A stretch of 6,171 bases of DNA from Pseudomonadota bacterium (GCA_023444765.1 JAEXLY010000286.1:1-6171); one strand, 5' to 3'; counted from the first letter of the stretch, positions 1-5,858 are shown. Notes: generated by a model not told the origin, from the sequence alone. Translations and numbers: made by a program.

Positions 1-75
1 CGCCACGCGCGCGCGCGCGAGGCGGGAGGTGCCGACTCGATGTGAACAGGCCCTGCGGTAAACCCTAGGTCGCGA

Positions 76-102
76 TTGGACGCCGCATTTATCCGCTACA
101 GT
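76..102 (+). promoter_or_regulatory. Weak sigma70-like promoter candidate for the T3SS operon
   Basis: TTGGAC at 76-81 resembles a -35 element. TACAGT at 97-102 matches TATAAT at four of six positions. The 15-base spacer is shorter than the usual 17. It lies about 90 bases upstream of the sctF start in the least GC-rich part of the leader. Position and local composition are the only support, and an activator-dependent promoter would also fit a T3SS operon. Confidence 0.2.
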
Positions 103-179
103 TCCGGACGCGACCATCCGCAGGTGCAACCGGTCCGCTTCCCCCGAAGTTCCCCCCGAGGCAGGCGCCTCGCATGCAC

Positions 180-185
180 AAGGAG
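180..185 (+). promoter_or_regulatory. Shine-Dalgarno site setting the sctF start
   Basis: AAGGAG lies 7 bases before ATG 193. It selects this codon over the in-frame TTG at 76, which would add 39 Arg/Pro-rich residues unlike a secreted needle subunit. Confidence 0.85.
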
Positions 186-192
186 CATCACC

Positions 193-525
193 ATGACGAT
201 CCCGACCGACAGCAACCTCATCAACCAGTACGTGGGCGTGGCGACGTTCGCAAATGGCCCTGGCGGCCCGGGCGCGACGCGCAGCGGCGGATCCGGCGGC
301 AGCAGCTGGTACGAAGCGATGTCCCGCGCCTGGGGTCAGACCCTCGATGCGCAGGCGTCGGAGATCACCACGCTGTCCGACCAGATCGGCGCCGGTTCCG
401 ACCAGCCCTCGCAGATGGTGGCGCTGACCGCGGCCAGCCTGAAGATGCAGTTCATGTCGAACAATGCCGCGACCTCGCAGAACAGCGTGGCGGAGTCGCT
501 GAGCGCCGTCGCCAGGAAGCAGTGA
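193..525 (+). CDS. sctF: Candidate type III secretion needle filament subunit (SctF-like)
   Basis: The 110-residue protein would polymerise outside the cell into the hollow needle through which effectors pass. Its C-terminal 73 residues look like a needle/rod helical hairpin. A helix starts at Trp39-Tyr40, a turn contains Gly69-Ser-Asp-Gln-Pro72, and a second Asn/Gln/Ser-rich helix runs to the end (Ala-Val-Ala-Arg-Lys-Gln). There is no Cys and no signal peptide, as expected of a T3SS substrate. Residues 21-37 form a Gly/Ser-rich linker, so the protein is longer than the usual 80-90 residues of needle subunits. Being first and directly before the rod gene matches the yscF/bscF position. The start at 193 is fixed by AAGGAG 7 bases upstream. 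Rod and needle proteins are related, so a second rod-like or filament protein is possible. It does not look like HrpB1. The gene is secure; the function rests on fold pattern and synteny. Confidence 0.65.
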   Translation: MTIPTDSNLINQYVGVATFANGPGGPGATRSGGSGGSSWYEAMSRAWGQTLDAQASEITTLSDQIGAGSDQPSQMVALTAASLKMQFMSNNAATSQNSVAESLSAVARKQ

Positions 526-591
526 CGTTCCGTTCGCGCGCGGCCGGCGGCGCATGTCGTCGCAGCGCGCGCGGCGGTCCGCGGCAGGCAG

Positions 592-607
592 TGCGCCCCA
601 GGGCGCA
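592..607 (+). promoter_or_regulatory. Inverted repeat in the sctF-sctI gap, just before the sctI ribosome site
   Basis: TGCGCCC at 592-598 and GGGCGCA at 601-607 are a perfect inverted repeat with a 2-base centre. The RNA would fold as a 6-bp GC-rich stem with a CCAG tetraloop. It ends 6 bases before the sctI Shine-Dalgarno site (614-618). There is no T-run after it, so it is not an intrinsic terminator. It could lower sctI translation relative to sctF or protect the sctF message end; both are inference. Confidence 0.45.
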
Positions 608-625
608 GGCACCAGGAGCAAGCCA

Positions 626-1048
626 ATGATCGATGCAATCCAGGTCGCGGCAATGGACGCGGCCGCCAATCCCGCGGCAGCCCCCGCGCTGCAGCCGCAG
701 GCGGCCGCGGTGGACGTGCGCGAGTTCGCGCAGGCGATGGAGCGCGCCGGTGGCGCCTCCCCCGTGCGCAACGATGCCGGCGCCCAGGCCGCGGCCCCGG
801 CGACACCGGCGGGCGAGTCCGCCGCTTCGAAGATGATGGTGAACGCCTTCGACAGTCTCAACGGCGCAGCCACCAAGGTGGAGAAGCTTTCCCGGGCGAT
901 CTCGGCGAGCGCCACCGAGATGACGCCGGGACAGATGCTCGAGATGACGATGCAGTGCCATCAGTTCCTGTTCCAGTCGCAGCTCACCTCGAACGTGGCC
1001 AACCGCACGTCCGACGGCGTGCAGCAGCTGTTCCGGCAGCAGTCCTGA
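626..1048 (+). CDS. sctI: Type III secretion inner rod protein SctI (HrpB2/YscI/BscI-like)
   Basis: The 140-residue protein forms the short inner rod that joins the export gate to the needle, and is an early T3SS substrate. The first 65 residues are Ala/Pro-rich and probably disordered. The family signature is in the C-terminal third: Met99-Thr-Pro-Gly-Gln-Met-Leu-Glu-Met-Thr-Met-Gln-Cys, then a helix ending Thr121-Ser-Asn-Val-Ala-Asn-Arg-Thr-Ser-Asp-Gly-Val-Gln-Gln-Leu-Phe-Arg-Gln-Gln. This matches the rod C-terminus of HrpB2/BscI-type proteins, as does the position immediately before sctJ. ATG 626 was chosen because AGGAG at 614-618 lies 7 bases upstream. The in-frame ATG at 554 would add 24 Arg-rich residues without a comparable ribosome site. 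A 100-base gap with a hairpin separates it from sctF, and only 20 bases separate it from sctJ. Confidence 0.88.
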   Translation: MIDAIQVAAMDAAANPAAAPALQPQAAAVDVREFAQAMERAGGASPVRNDAGAQAAAPATPAGESAASKMMVNAFDSLNGAATKVEKLSRAISASATEMTPGQMLEMTMQCHQFLFQSQLTSNVANRTSDGVQQLFRQQS

Positions 1049-1055
1049 GCGGGCC

Positions 1056-1060
1056 TGGAG
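1056..1060 (+). promoter_or_regulatory. Shine-Dalgarno site setting the sctJ start
   Basis: TGGAG lies 8 bases before ATG 1069, between the sctI stop and sctJ. It supports this start over the in-frame ATG at 955, which lies inside sctI and would put 38 Arg/Pro-rich residues before the lipoprotein signal. Confidence 0.8.
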
Positions 1061-1068
1061 CGCTGTCG

Positions 1069-1857
1069 ATGGATCTCCCACGCTTCCATCCCGCCGCCAC
1101 GCTGCGTACGGCCTCGGTCCTGCTGTCCTGTCTGCTGCTGGCGGCATGCACGAAGGTCACGATGTACGGCGACCTCGAGGAGCGCCAGGCCAACGAGGTG
1201 TTCGCCGCGCTGCTGTCGGCGAACCTCGATGCCGAGAAGCGGACGTCGCTGAGCAAGACCGGTTGGGAGATCCGTGTCGATCGCGCCGATTTCGCGCATG
1301 CCATGCAGGTGCTGCAGGCGCGCGGCCTGCCGCGGCAGCAGTACGCATCGATGTGCGATGTGTTCAAGAAGGAGGGGATCGCCTCGTCTTCGGTCGAGGA
1401 GAACGCGCGCTACCTGTGCAGCAGGCAGCAGGAGCTCGCGCGCACCCTGGCCGGCTATCCGGGCGTGGTCGATGCGCGCGTGCATATCGCGCTGGCCCGG
1501 CGCGACCCGCTTGGTGGCGATGGCGGCGATTCTTCAGCCTCGGTGGTGATCTTCCAGCAGCCAGGCGCCAACCTGGAGAACATGCAGACGCGGATCAAGA
1601 CCGTCGTCAAGGACGGTATCGAGGGATTGGACGACATCAACAAGGTCTCCGTCGAGTTCGTGCCCATGCCCGGTGCGCCGGCCACGCCGTCGCGGCAGGC
1701 GGCGCCGGCCGCGATGTCGGCCGCCAATGCCGCATCCATCGGCATCGGCCTCGGTGTGCTGGCCCTGCTGGCCGTGTTATGGGCCGGCTGGAGCAGGTTG
1801 CGCCAGCGGCGCCTGCGGCCATCGGCGGGCGATGGCGGCAGGCTCTGGAACGGCTGA
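1069..1857 (+). CDS. sctJ: Type III secretion inner membrane ring lipoprotein SctJ (YscJ/HrcJ/FliF-like)
   Basis: The 262-residue lipoprotein forms the inner ring of the basal body on the periplasmic face of the inner membrane. Residues 12-26 are a signal peptide ending in the lipobox Leu24-Ala-Ala-Cys27, and Cys27 would be lipidated. A ring-building domain follows, starting near Tyr33-Gly-Asp-Leu (the usual 'LY..L...EAN.....L' region). The second contains Val98-Phe-Lys-Lys-Glu-Gly, Gln121-Glu-Leu-Ala and Pro131-Gly-Val-Val-Asp-Ala-Arg-Val, all classic SctJ motifs. After an Ala/Pro linker a membrane helix spans about 222-241, followed by a basic cytoplasmic tail. Cys96 and Cys117 replace residues that are normally not Cys in the family and could form a periplasmic disulfide. 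The length is typical. The start is set by TGGAG 8 bases upstream. The gene ends 7 bases before sctK. Confidence 0.96.
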   Translation: MDLPRFHPAATLRTASVLLSCLLLAACTKVTMYGDLEERQANEVFAALLSANLDAEKRTSLSKTGWEIRVDRADFAHAMQVLQARGLPRQQYASMCDVFKKEGIASSSVEENARYLCSRQQELARTLAGYPGVVDARVHIALARRDPLGGDGGDSSASVVIFQQPGANLENMQTRIKTVVKDGIEGLDDINKVSVEFVPMPGAPATPSRQAAPAAMSAANAASIGIGLGVLALLAVLWAGWSRLRQRRLRPSAGDGGRLWNG

Positions 1858-1864
1858 GGCGCGC

Positions 1865-2500
1865 ATGGCGCTGCAGGCACTGCTCGCTGACCTCCATCCC
1901 GGCTGGCACGGCGATGCCCCCGGGGCCGCTCTGGATGCATCGCTGGTCACGCGCGCCGGCGCCAGCGCGCTGGGCCGGCGCCTGCTGTTGCGGGCCCTGC
2001 CGGCAGGCGCCATGGACGGCCTGTTCGCGCCCGCGCCGGGCGGCGACGCCAGTGCCGCGGTACGCCAACGTTGGCCGCGTGCGCGGCTGCTGGCACTGGT
2101 GCGCGACCTGGGCGTACTGGCCTATGCGCCGATGATCCGTGCCGAGGTGCGCCGCGAGCCGGTGCGCTGGTTGAGAGCGTGCCTTGGCAACAGCTATCTG
2201 CTCGCGCTCGACCGCTCGGTCTGGGATGGCCGGATGCCGCACGATGTCGCTACGCGGCTCGGCGCAGGCTGGGAGGCGTTGCTCGCCGACCCGCGCTTCC
2301 TGTCGGACCGGGAGCCGCTCGTCGACCTGCTGGACCGGCAGGGACGCGGCGAACTGGTGGCCTGGGCGCAGCGTCGCAACCGGCCGCTGGCGGACTGGAC
2401 CCGGCTGCTGCACGCGCCGGACGGGGAAATGCCCGCCCACCTGCCCGAGAAGTCGCTGCTGGTCGTGGTCTCGCATCACGAGCGTCGCGATGGAGACTAG
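1865..2500 (+). CDS. sctK: Type III secretion sorting-platform adaptor SctK (YscK/HrpB4-like)
   Basis: The 211-residue cytosolic protein probably connects the SctD ring to the SctQ/SctL spokes of the sorting platform. The family is poorly conserved, so the call rests on length (YscK and HrpB4 are both close to 210 residues), position between sctJ and sctL, and a recognisable core. Residues 74-115 (Arg-Leu-Leu-Ala-Leu-Val-Arg-Asp-Leu-Gly-Val-Leu, then Val-Arg-Trp-Leu-Arg and Leu-Gly-Asn-Ser-Tyr) resemble the central SctK helices, including the Leu-Gly...Tyr pattern. It has no signal peptide or membrane helix and is rich in Arg, Leu and Ala. ATG 1865 has GAGG at 1856-1859, which overlaps the sctJ stop. 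Longer in-frame starts lie inside sctJ and are less likely. The tail is very basic and ends only 4 bases before the preferred sctL start. Confidence 0.82.
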   Translation: MALQALLADLHPGWHGDAPGAALDASLVTRAGASALGRRLLLRALPAGAMDGLFAPAPGGDASAAVRQRWPRARLLALVRDLGVLAYAPMIRAEVRREPVRWLRACLGNSYLLALDRSVWDGRMPHDVATRLGAGWEALLADPRFLSDREPLVDLLDRQGRGELVAWAQRRNRPLADWTRLLHAPDGEMPAHLPEKSLLVVVSHHERRDGD

Positions 2501-2504
2501 CGCG

Positions 2505-3206
2505 ATGGAAACCGGTGCGTCACCGCCAGGCGACCTGCAGATCCAAGACCCGGCCGGGGCCGTCGACGCCTCGCGGCCGGCAGGCGGGGTGTCGGTTTTC
2601 GAACGCCGCGCTTTCGAACGGTCCGTGTCCGCGCGCGTGCTCAAGCCGCAGCACTGGGCCAGGCTCGGAGAACTCGATGCGCTGCTCGCGCGCGTCAATG
2701 CCCTGTACGACGAGGTGGAGGCCGGCATCGCCCAGGCCCGCGAAGCCGGGCAGGCCGAGGGATTCGCGGAAGGACTGCGGCGCGCGCAGGAGCAGATGAC
2801 CCAGCAGCTGACCTCGCTCAACGAGCGGCGTGCGCGCGTACTGGGCGAGGCAGCCGGCCGCATCTCGGAACTGGCCTGCGCGATCGTCGCCAGGATCGCG
2901 CCGGGTTTCGATGCCGCGGCCGTGGTCCCGCCGCTGGTGATGCAGGCGGTGGAGGCGGCGCAGGCCGAGCAGTTCCTGCTGATCCGCGTGCATCCTGACG
3001 CCCGCGCCTCGGTGATGGCGGGCCTCGGCGCGGTCCGCCAGGCGCATCCGGCGGTGGGCGTGATCGAGCTCGTGGACGACGAGAGCCTGGATCCGCTGAG
3101 CTGCGTGGTGGTGTCGGAGGCGGGCGAAGTGCGGGCCGGCGTCGCCCAGCAGATCGAGGCCATCCGCGTGGCGCTGGCGGGGGTCGGGACGGGTGGCACG
3201 GGATGA
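2505..3206 (+). CDS. sctL: Type III secretion ATPase regulator/stator SctL (YscL/HrpB5/FliH-like)
   Basis: The 233-residue cytosolic protein binds the N-termini of SctN, restrains the ATPase and links it to SctK and SctQ as the platform spokes. After a variable Pro/Ala-rich N-terminus (1-30) comes a long coiled coil (about 55-125) with the FliH-family segment Ala78-Arg-Glu-Ala-Gly-Gln-Ala-Glu-Gly-Phe-Ala-Glu-Gly. A globular C-terminal domain related to V/F-ATPase peripheral stalk subunits follows. It contains Leu159-Ile-Arg-Val-His-Pro, then Asp191-Asp-Glu-Ser-Leu-Asp-Pro-Leu-Ser-Cys and a final helix Gln216-Gln-Ile-Glu-Ala-Ile. ATG 2505 is preferred because GGAG at 2492-2495 lies 9 bases upstream. 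An in-frame ATG at 2490 overlaps the end of sctK, would add five residues, and has only weak ribosome pairing. The stop overlaps the sctN start. Confidence 0.92.
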   Translation: METGASPPGDLQIQDPAGAVDASRPAGGVSVFERRAFERSVSARVLKPQHWARLGELDALLARVNALYDEVEAGIAQAREAGQAEGFAEGLRRAQEQMTQQLTSLNERRARVLGEAAGRISELACAIVARIAPGFDAAAVVPPLVMQAVEAAQAEQFLLIRVHPDARASVMAGLGAVRQAHPAVGVIELVDDESLDPLSCVVVSEAGEVRAGVAQQIEAIRVALAGVGTGGTG

Positions 3207-4564
3207 ACCTTCCCGGGCCCCTGGCATCGCCGCCGGAACCGGACGAGGCATCGCTCGATCCTCTGCTGAGTGCGCTTGCCGGGGTGAAATCGATCCAGCG
3301 CGTGGGTCGCGTGGTGGAGGCCTACGGCACCCTGATCCGCGCTACCGGACTCAAGGCCGCCATCGGCGAGCTGTGCCACTTGCGCAACCCGCCCGGCGAC
3401 GGCGACCCATCCTTCAACCTCGCCGCCGAAGTGGTCGGGGTGTCGCGCCAGCACACCCTGCTCACGCCGCTGGGTGCGCTGGACGGGATCTCCGCCACCA
3501 CCGAGATCGTCGCCAGCGGGCGCCAGGCCTCGGTGCGCGCCGGCCCGGGACTGCTTGGCAGGATCCTCGATGCGCATGGCGAGCCGATCGACGGCAGCGG
3601 CGCGGTCGGGACCACGGTCGAGATGCCGATCTACGCCGCATCGCCCAACCCGCTCACACGCAATCTGATCGAGCGTCCGTTCTCCACCGGTGTGCGCGCC
3701 ATCGACGCGGTGATGACCACCGGCGAGGGCCAGCGCGTGGGCATCTTCGCGGTCGCCGGTGGCGGCAAGAGCACCCTGCTGGGCATGCTCGCGCGCGGCG
3801 GCGAGGCCGACGTGAACGTGATCGTGCTGGTGGGCGAACGCGGCCGCGAGGTCAACGAGTTCATCCACGACAACCTGGGCGAGGCCGGGCTGGCCAGGTC
3901 GGTGATCGTGGTTGCCACCTCCGACCGGCCGGCGCTCGAACGCAGCCGCGCGGCCTGGGTGGGCACCGCGATCGCCGAGTACTTCCGCGACCAGGGCAAG
4001 CGCGTGCTGCTGCTGCTCGACTCGGTCACGCGTTTCGCGCGCGCGCTGCGCGACGTCGGTCTTGCGATCGGCGAGCCGCCAGCGCGGCGCGGTTTCCCGC
4101 CCTCGGTGTTCAGCGCGTTGCCGCGGCTGTTCGAGCGTGCCGGCAACAACGCGACCGGCAGCATCACCGCGTTCTATACGGTGCTCGCCGAGGACGAGGA
4201 CGGCAGCGATCCGATCGTCGAGGAGGTCCGCTCCATCCTCGACGGACACATCGTGCTGTCGCGCAAGCTCGCCGCCGCCTACCACTATCCGGCGATCGAC
4301 GTCCTGACCAGCCTCAGCCGGACCATGCCGCGCGTGGTCGATCGGGCCCACCTGCGTGCGGCCGGCCAGCTGCGCAAGGCGCTGGCCAAGCACCAGGACA
4401 TCGAGCTGCTGCTGCAGCTGGGCGAGTACAAGCGCGGCACCGATCCAGAGGCGGATTTCGCCATCGACCGGATCGGCCCGATCCGCGCGCTGCTGCAGCA
4501 GTCTTCGGACGAACTGGTGCCCTTCGCGCAGTCGTCGGCGGCGCTTGGGAAGCTGTTCCCATGA
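3203..4564 (+). CDS. sctN: Type III secretion export ATPase SctN (YscN/HrcN/FliI-like)
   Basis: The 453-residue homohexameric ATPase detaches chaperones from substrates and unfolds them at the base of the injectisome. The three expected parts are present: an N-terminal beta-barrel (about 30-105), a RecA-like core (about 150-375) and a C-terminal substrate/chaperone domain. Walker A is Ala184-Gly-Gly-Gly-Lys189-Ser-Thr191, preceded by Gln177-Arg-Val-Gly-Ile-Phe. Gly211-Glu-Arg-Gly-Arg-Glu-Val carries the catalytic Glu. Walker B is Leu269-Leu-Leu-Leu-Asp273-Ser-Val-Thr-Arg-Phe-Ala-Arg-Ala. The signature Gly290-Glu-Pro-Pro-Ala-Arg-Arg-Gly-Phe-Pro-Pro-Ser-Val-Phe and the arginine finger in Ser370-Leu-Ser-Arg373-Thr-Met are intact, so an active enzyme is expected. 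ATG 3203 shares an ATGA with the sctL stop. There is little Shine-Dalgarno sequence, so translation is probably coupled to sctL. A flagellar FliI is ruled out by the neighbours (SctJ lipoprotein, SctI rod). Confidence 0.98.
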   Translation: MNLPGPLASPPEPDEASLDPLLSALAGVKSIQRVGRVVEAYGTLIRATGLKAAIGELCHLRNPPGDGDPSFNLAAEVVGVSRQHTLLTPLGALDGISATTEIVASGRQASVRAGPGLLGRILDAHGEPIDGSGAVGTTVEMPIYAASPNPLTRNLIERPFSTGVRAIDAVMTTGEGQRVGIFAVAGGGKSTLLGMLARGGEADVNVIVLVGERGREVNEFIHDNLGEAGLARSVIVVATSDRPALERSRAAWVGTAIAEYFRDQGKRVLLLLDSVTRFARALRDVGLAIGEPPARRGFPPSVFSALPRLFERAGNNATGSITAFYTVLAEDEDGSDPIVEEVRSILDGHIVLSRKLAAAYHYPAIDVLTSLSRTMPRVVDRAHLRAAGQLRKALAKHQDIELLLQLGEYKRGTDPEADFAIDRIGPIRALLQQSSDELVPFAQSSAALGKLFP

Positions 4565-5064
4565 GCCGCGCGGGCCGCCAGCGCTACCCGCTGCAGAAGC
4601 TGCTGGATCTGCGCGCGCACCGCACCGGCAAGGCACGCCTGGTCGTGGCCGACAGGCAGCGTGCGGTGCGCGAATGCCGGCAGGCCTGCGAAAGCATCGA
4701 CCTGGAGATCGCGCAGCTGCGCAGCGAGCGCGCGGGCCAGCGTCTGCGGCTGCTGGAGCCGCCTCCGCCCGGAATCCCGTTTCCGCTGGCGCTGGAGCAG
4801 CGCGAGGCGCACATCGACTGGCTGGGCGAGCAGGAGCAGGCCGCGCAGCAACGCCTGCTGCAGGCGCGGCAGCGGCTGCAGCAGGCCGAGCAGGCCCTGG
4901 CCGACGCCGTGCGGGAATTCTTCCGCGCCAAGGCCCGCGAGGACGCACTCGAAAAGCGCAAGGGCGTCTGGCGCGGCGAGATGCAGGCGCTGGACATGCG
5001 TCGCGAGGAGGACGCCGCCGCCGACCTGGTGCAGTCCGCCCACGCAGGCCGCAGCCGCCATTGA
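4561..5064 (+). CDS. sctO: Type III secretion central stalk protein SctO (YscO/FliJ-like)
   Basis: The 167-residue cytosolic protein should sit in the pore of the SctN hexamer and contact the export gate protein SctV, like the gamma stalk of F1-ATPase. It is almost entirely alpha-helical. Helix one (about 8-65) starts with the family-typical Tyr9-Pro-Leu-Gln-Lys-Leu-Leu-Asp-Leu-Arg. A Pro-rich break at Pro67-Pro-Pro-Pro70 follows. A second, longer Gln/Arg/Glu-rich coiled coil (about 78-158) includes Glu131-Lys-Arg-Lys-Gly-Val-Trp137, the Lys...Trp spot seen near the C-terminus of many SctO/FliJ proteins. Sequence identity in this family is low, so coiled-coil form and position after sctN carry most weight. 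ATG 4561 overlaps the sctN stop as ATGA, which implies translational coupling. HrpB7 occupies the same slot in Xanthomonas systems. Confidence 0.9.
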   Translation: MSRAGRQRYPLQKLLDLRAHRTGKARLVVADRQRAVRECRQACESIDLEIAQLRSERAGQRLRLLEPPPPGIPFPLALEQREAHIDWLGEQEQAAQQRLLQARQRLQQAEQALADAVREFFRAKAREDALEKRKGVWRGEMQALDMRREEDAAADLVQSAHAGRSRH

Positions 5065-5068
5065 GGAG
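5063..5068 (+). promoter_or_regulatory. Shine-Dalgarno site of sctP, overlapping the sctO stop
   Basis: GAGGAG overlaps the last two bases of the sctO TGA (5062-5064) and lies 6 bases before ATG 5075. It defines the sctP start. Ribosomes finishing sctO end directly on this site. Confidence 0.85.
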
Positions 5069-5074
5069 CGCAGC

Positions 5075-5794
5075 ATGAGCACCGACCGCCCTTCCGCGTC
5101 AACGACTGCCGATCGTCCGGTCCCGGATGCGCGTCCGGTGGATGCGGACCGGTCCGTCGACCGGCCGCGCGAAGCGCCTCCACGGGAACAGGTCGACCGC
5201 TTCCGCCAGCTGATGCAGCACGGGCGCCAGGAAGCGCGCGCCGGGCTTCCCGAACGCCAGGCCCAGGACCCGCGTATGGATCCAGCTGCCGCGGGGCGCC
5301 ACGGGCCGGTCGCGGCCCGCCGCGCGGGCGAGGAAGCCGCCCTGCAGGCGCCGGACGGCTTCGGCCGGCACGAGGCGGGCACCGACAATCACGGCATGAG
5401 CGCCAACTCCATCGATGGCGCCGAACTGCTGGCGATGATGCAGGCGCAGGCGGCGCTGCGCGATGCGTCGGGCAGCGCTCCGGTGGCGGCACCGGCGCCG
5501 ATGGCCAGCGGCCGCTCGCTGGCCGAGATGCTCGAACGCCATGTCCGCCAGTTCGCGGTCGACGAAGCTGCCGCGGGCGGGGGCGACGGCCAGGTGCTGC
5601 TGCGCATGTCCGACGCGACCCTCCCGGGCACCGACCTGCTGCTCAGCCGCACTGCCGAGGGCTGGCGGCTGCGCGCGGACGTGCGTTCGCGCGACAGCTA
5701 CGACGCGATCCGCGAAGCCGCGCCTGCGCTTGCCCGGCGTTTCGCCGACCAGAACCTGGGCACGCTCGAGATCGACCCGCATTTCGACGGTTGA
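5075..5794 (+). CDS. sctP: Type III secretion needle-length / substrate-switch protein SctP (HrpP/YscP-like)
   Basis: The 239-residue protein would measure or time needle growth and switch export from early substrates (SctF, SctI) to translocators and effectors through SctU. Residues 1-110 are rich in Asp, Arg, Pro and Ala and look disordered, as in secreted ruler regions. The C-terminal T3S4-type switch domain (about 147-235) reads Ser148-Leu-Ala-Glu-Met-Leu, Gly172-Gln-Val-Leu-Leu-Arg-Met, Leu183-Pro-Gly-Thr and Glu195-Gly-Trp-Arg-Leu-Arg. It closes with Phe223-Ala-Asp-Gln-Asn-Leu-Gly-Thr-Leu-Glu. This is the HrpP/HpaC-like pattern 'LPGT.L.L......W.L......'. The protein is much shorter than Yersinia YscP (about 515 residues) and near HrpP/HpaC size. 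Position after sctO matches yscP and bscP. The start is set by GAGGAG overlapping the sctO stop. The call for the C-terminal domain is firm; a true ruler function is inference. Confidence 0.87.
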   Translation: MSTDRPSASTTADRPVPDARPVDADRSVDRPREAPPREQVDRFRQLMQHGRQEARAGLPERQAQDPRMDPAAAGRHGPVAARRAGEEAALQAPDGFGRHEAGTDNHGMSANSIDGAELLAMMQAQAALRDASGSAPVAAPAPMASGRSLAEMLERHVRQFAVDEAAAGGGDGQVLLRMSDATLPGTDLLLSRTAEGWRLRADVRSRDSYDAIREAAPALARRFADQNLGTLEIDPHFDG

Positions 5795-5801
5795 TGCCAG
5801 G

Positions 5802-5835
5802 GTTCACCCCAGGTGGGGAACGCCCCAGCTGGGCG
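5802..5835 (+). other. Two adjacent small hairpins after sctP
   Basis: CCCC 5807-5810 / GGGG 5815-5818 with loop AGGT extends, past a two-base bulge, by GTT 5802-5804 / AAC 5819-5821. Directly beside it CGCCC 5821-5825 / GGGCG 5831-5835 encloses CAGCT, with the 10-base palindrome CCCAGCTGGG at 5824-5833 inside. The two share C5821, so they may compete. Neither is followed by a T-run, so intrinsic termination is not supported. RNA end protection or Rho-linked termination would be possible roles. Confidence 0.4.
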
Positions 5836-5858
5836 GGGAGGGACATCGTTCGCACACT

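Larger units (their letters stand above)
1..192 (+). other. Leader region upstream of the T3SS operon
   Basis: No gene can be supported here. Bases 6-19 are an uninterrupted run of alternating CG (seven CG units). A short open stretch in frame 1 runs from the window edge to a TGA at 43-45 and could be the last codons of an upstream gene, but it is too short to judge. The stretch around 76-102 is the least GC-rich part and holds the only weak promoter candidate. I looked for a PIP box (TTCGB-N15-TTCGB) and a HrpL-type hrp box (GGAACC-N15/16-CCAC) and found neither. Confidence 0.5.
193..5794 (+). other. T3SS operon sctF-I-J-K-L-N-O-P
   Basis: Eight genes lie in one direction. Gaps are 100, 20, 7 and 4 bases, then two 4-base ATGA overlaps (L/N and N/O), then 10 bases. 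No terminator-like structure with a T-run interrupts them. The order matches yscF...I-J-K-L plus N-O-P and Bordetella bsc. The first gap, between sctF and sctI, is the only one where separate control of expression seems likely. Confidence 0.85.

Noticed and set aside
6..19. Alternating (CG)7 tract as a Z-DNA or functional element
   Set aside because: CG alternation is frequent in this GC-rich sequence, and nothing nearby gives it a role.
1..45. 3' end of an upstream gene in frame 1
   Set aside because: Only 14 codons are visible, and the other two forward frames also stay open to 61 and 68, so the true frame, or whether there is a gene at all, cannot be decided.
141..150. Reverse-strand TTCGG half-site (CCGAA) upstream of sctF
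   Set aside because: There is no partner half-site at the required spacing, and a single 5-base word is expected by chance.
174..629. Open frame of 151 codons overlapping sctF
   Set aside because: It is Arg/His-rich shadow translation, with no ribosome site comparable to that of sctF, and it runs past the sctF stop into the sctI start.
3193..4560. Extension of the sctO frame upstream through the whole of sctN
   Set aside because: The upstream part is the +1 shadow of sctN, Arg/Gly/Ala-rich and without motifs. ATG 4561 at the sctN stop gives a normal-length SctO.
1637..4948. A 1103-codon open frame on the minus strand
   Set aside because: It lies opposite sctJ-sctO, which have unmistakable family motifs. 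Its translation is low-complexity Arg/Ala/Pro/Gly/His-rich with no recognisable domain, as expected for a shadow frame in roughly 70% G+C DNA.
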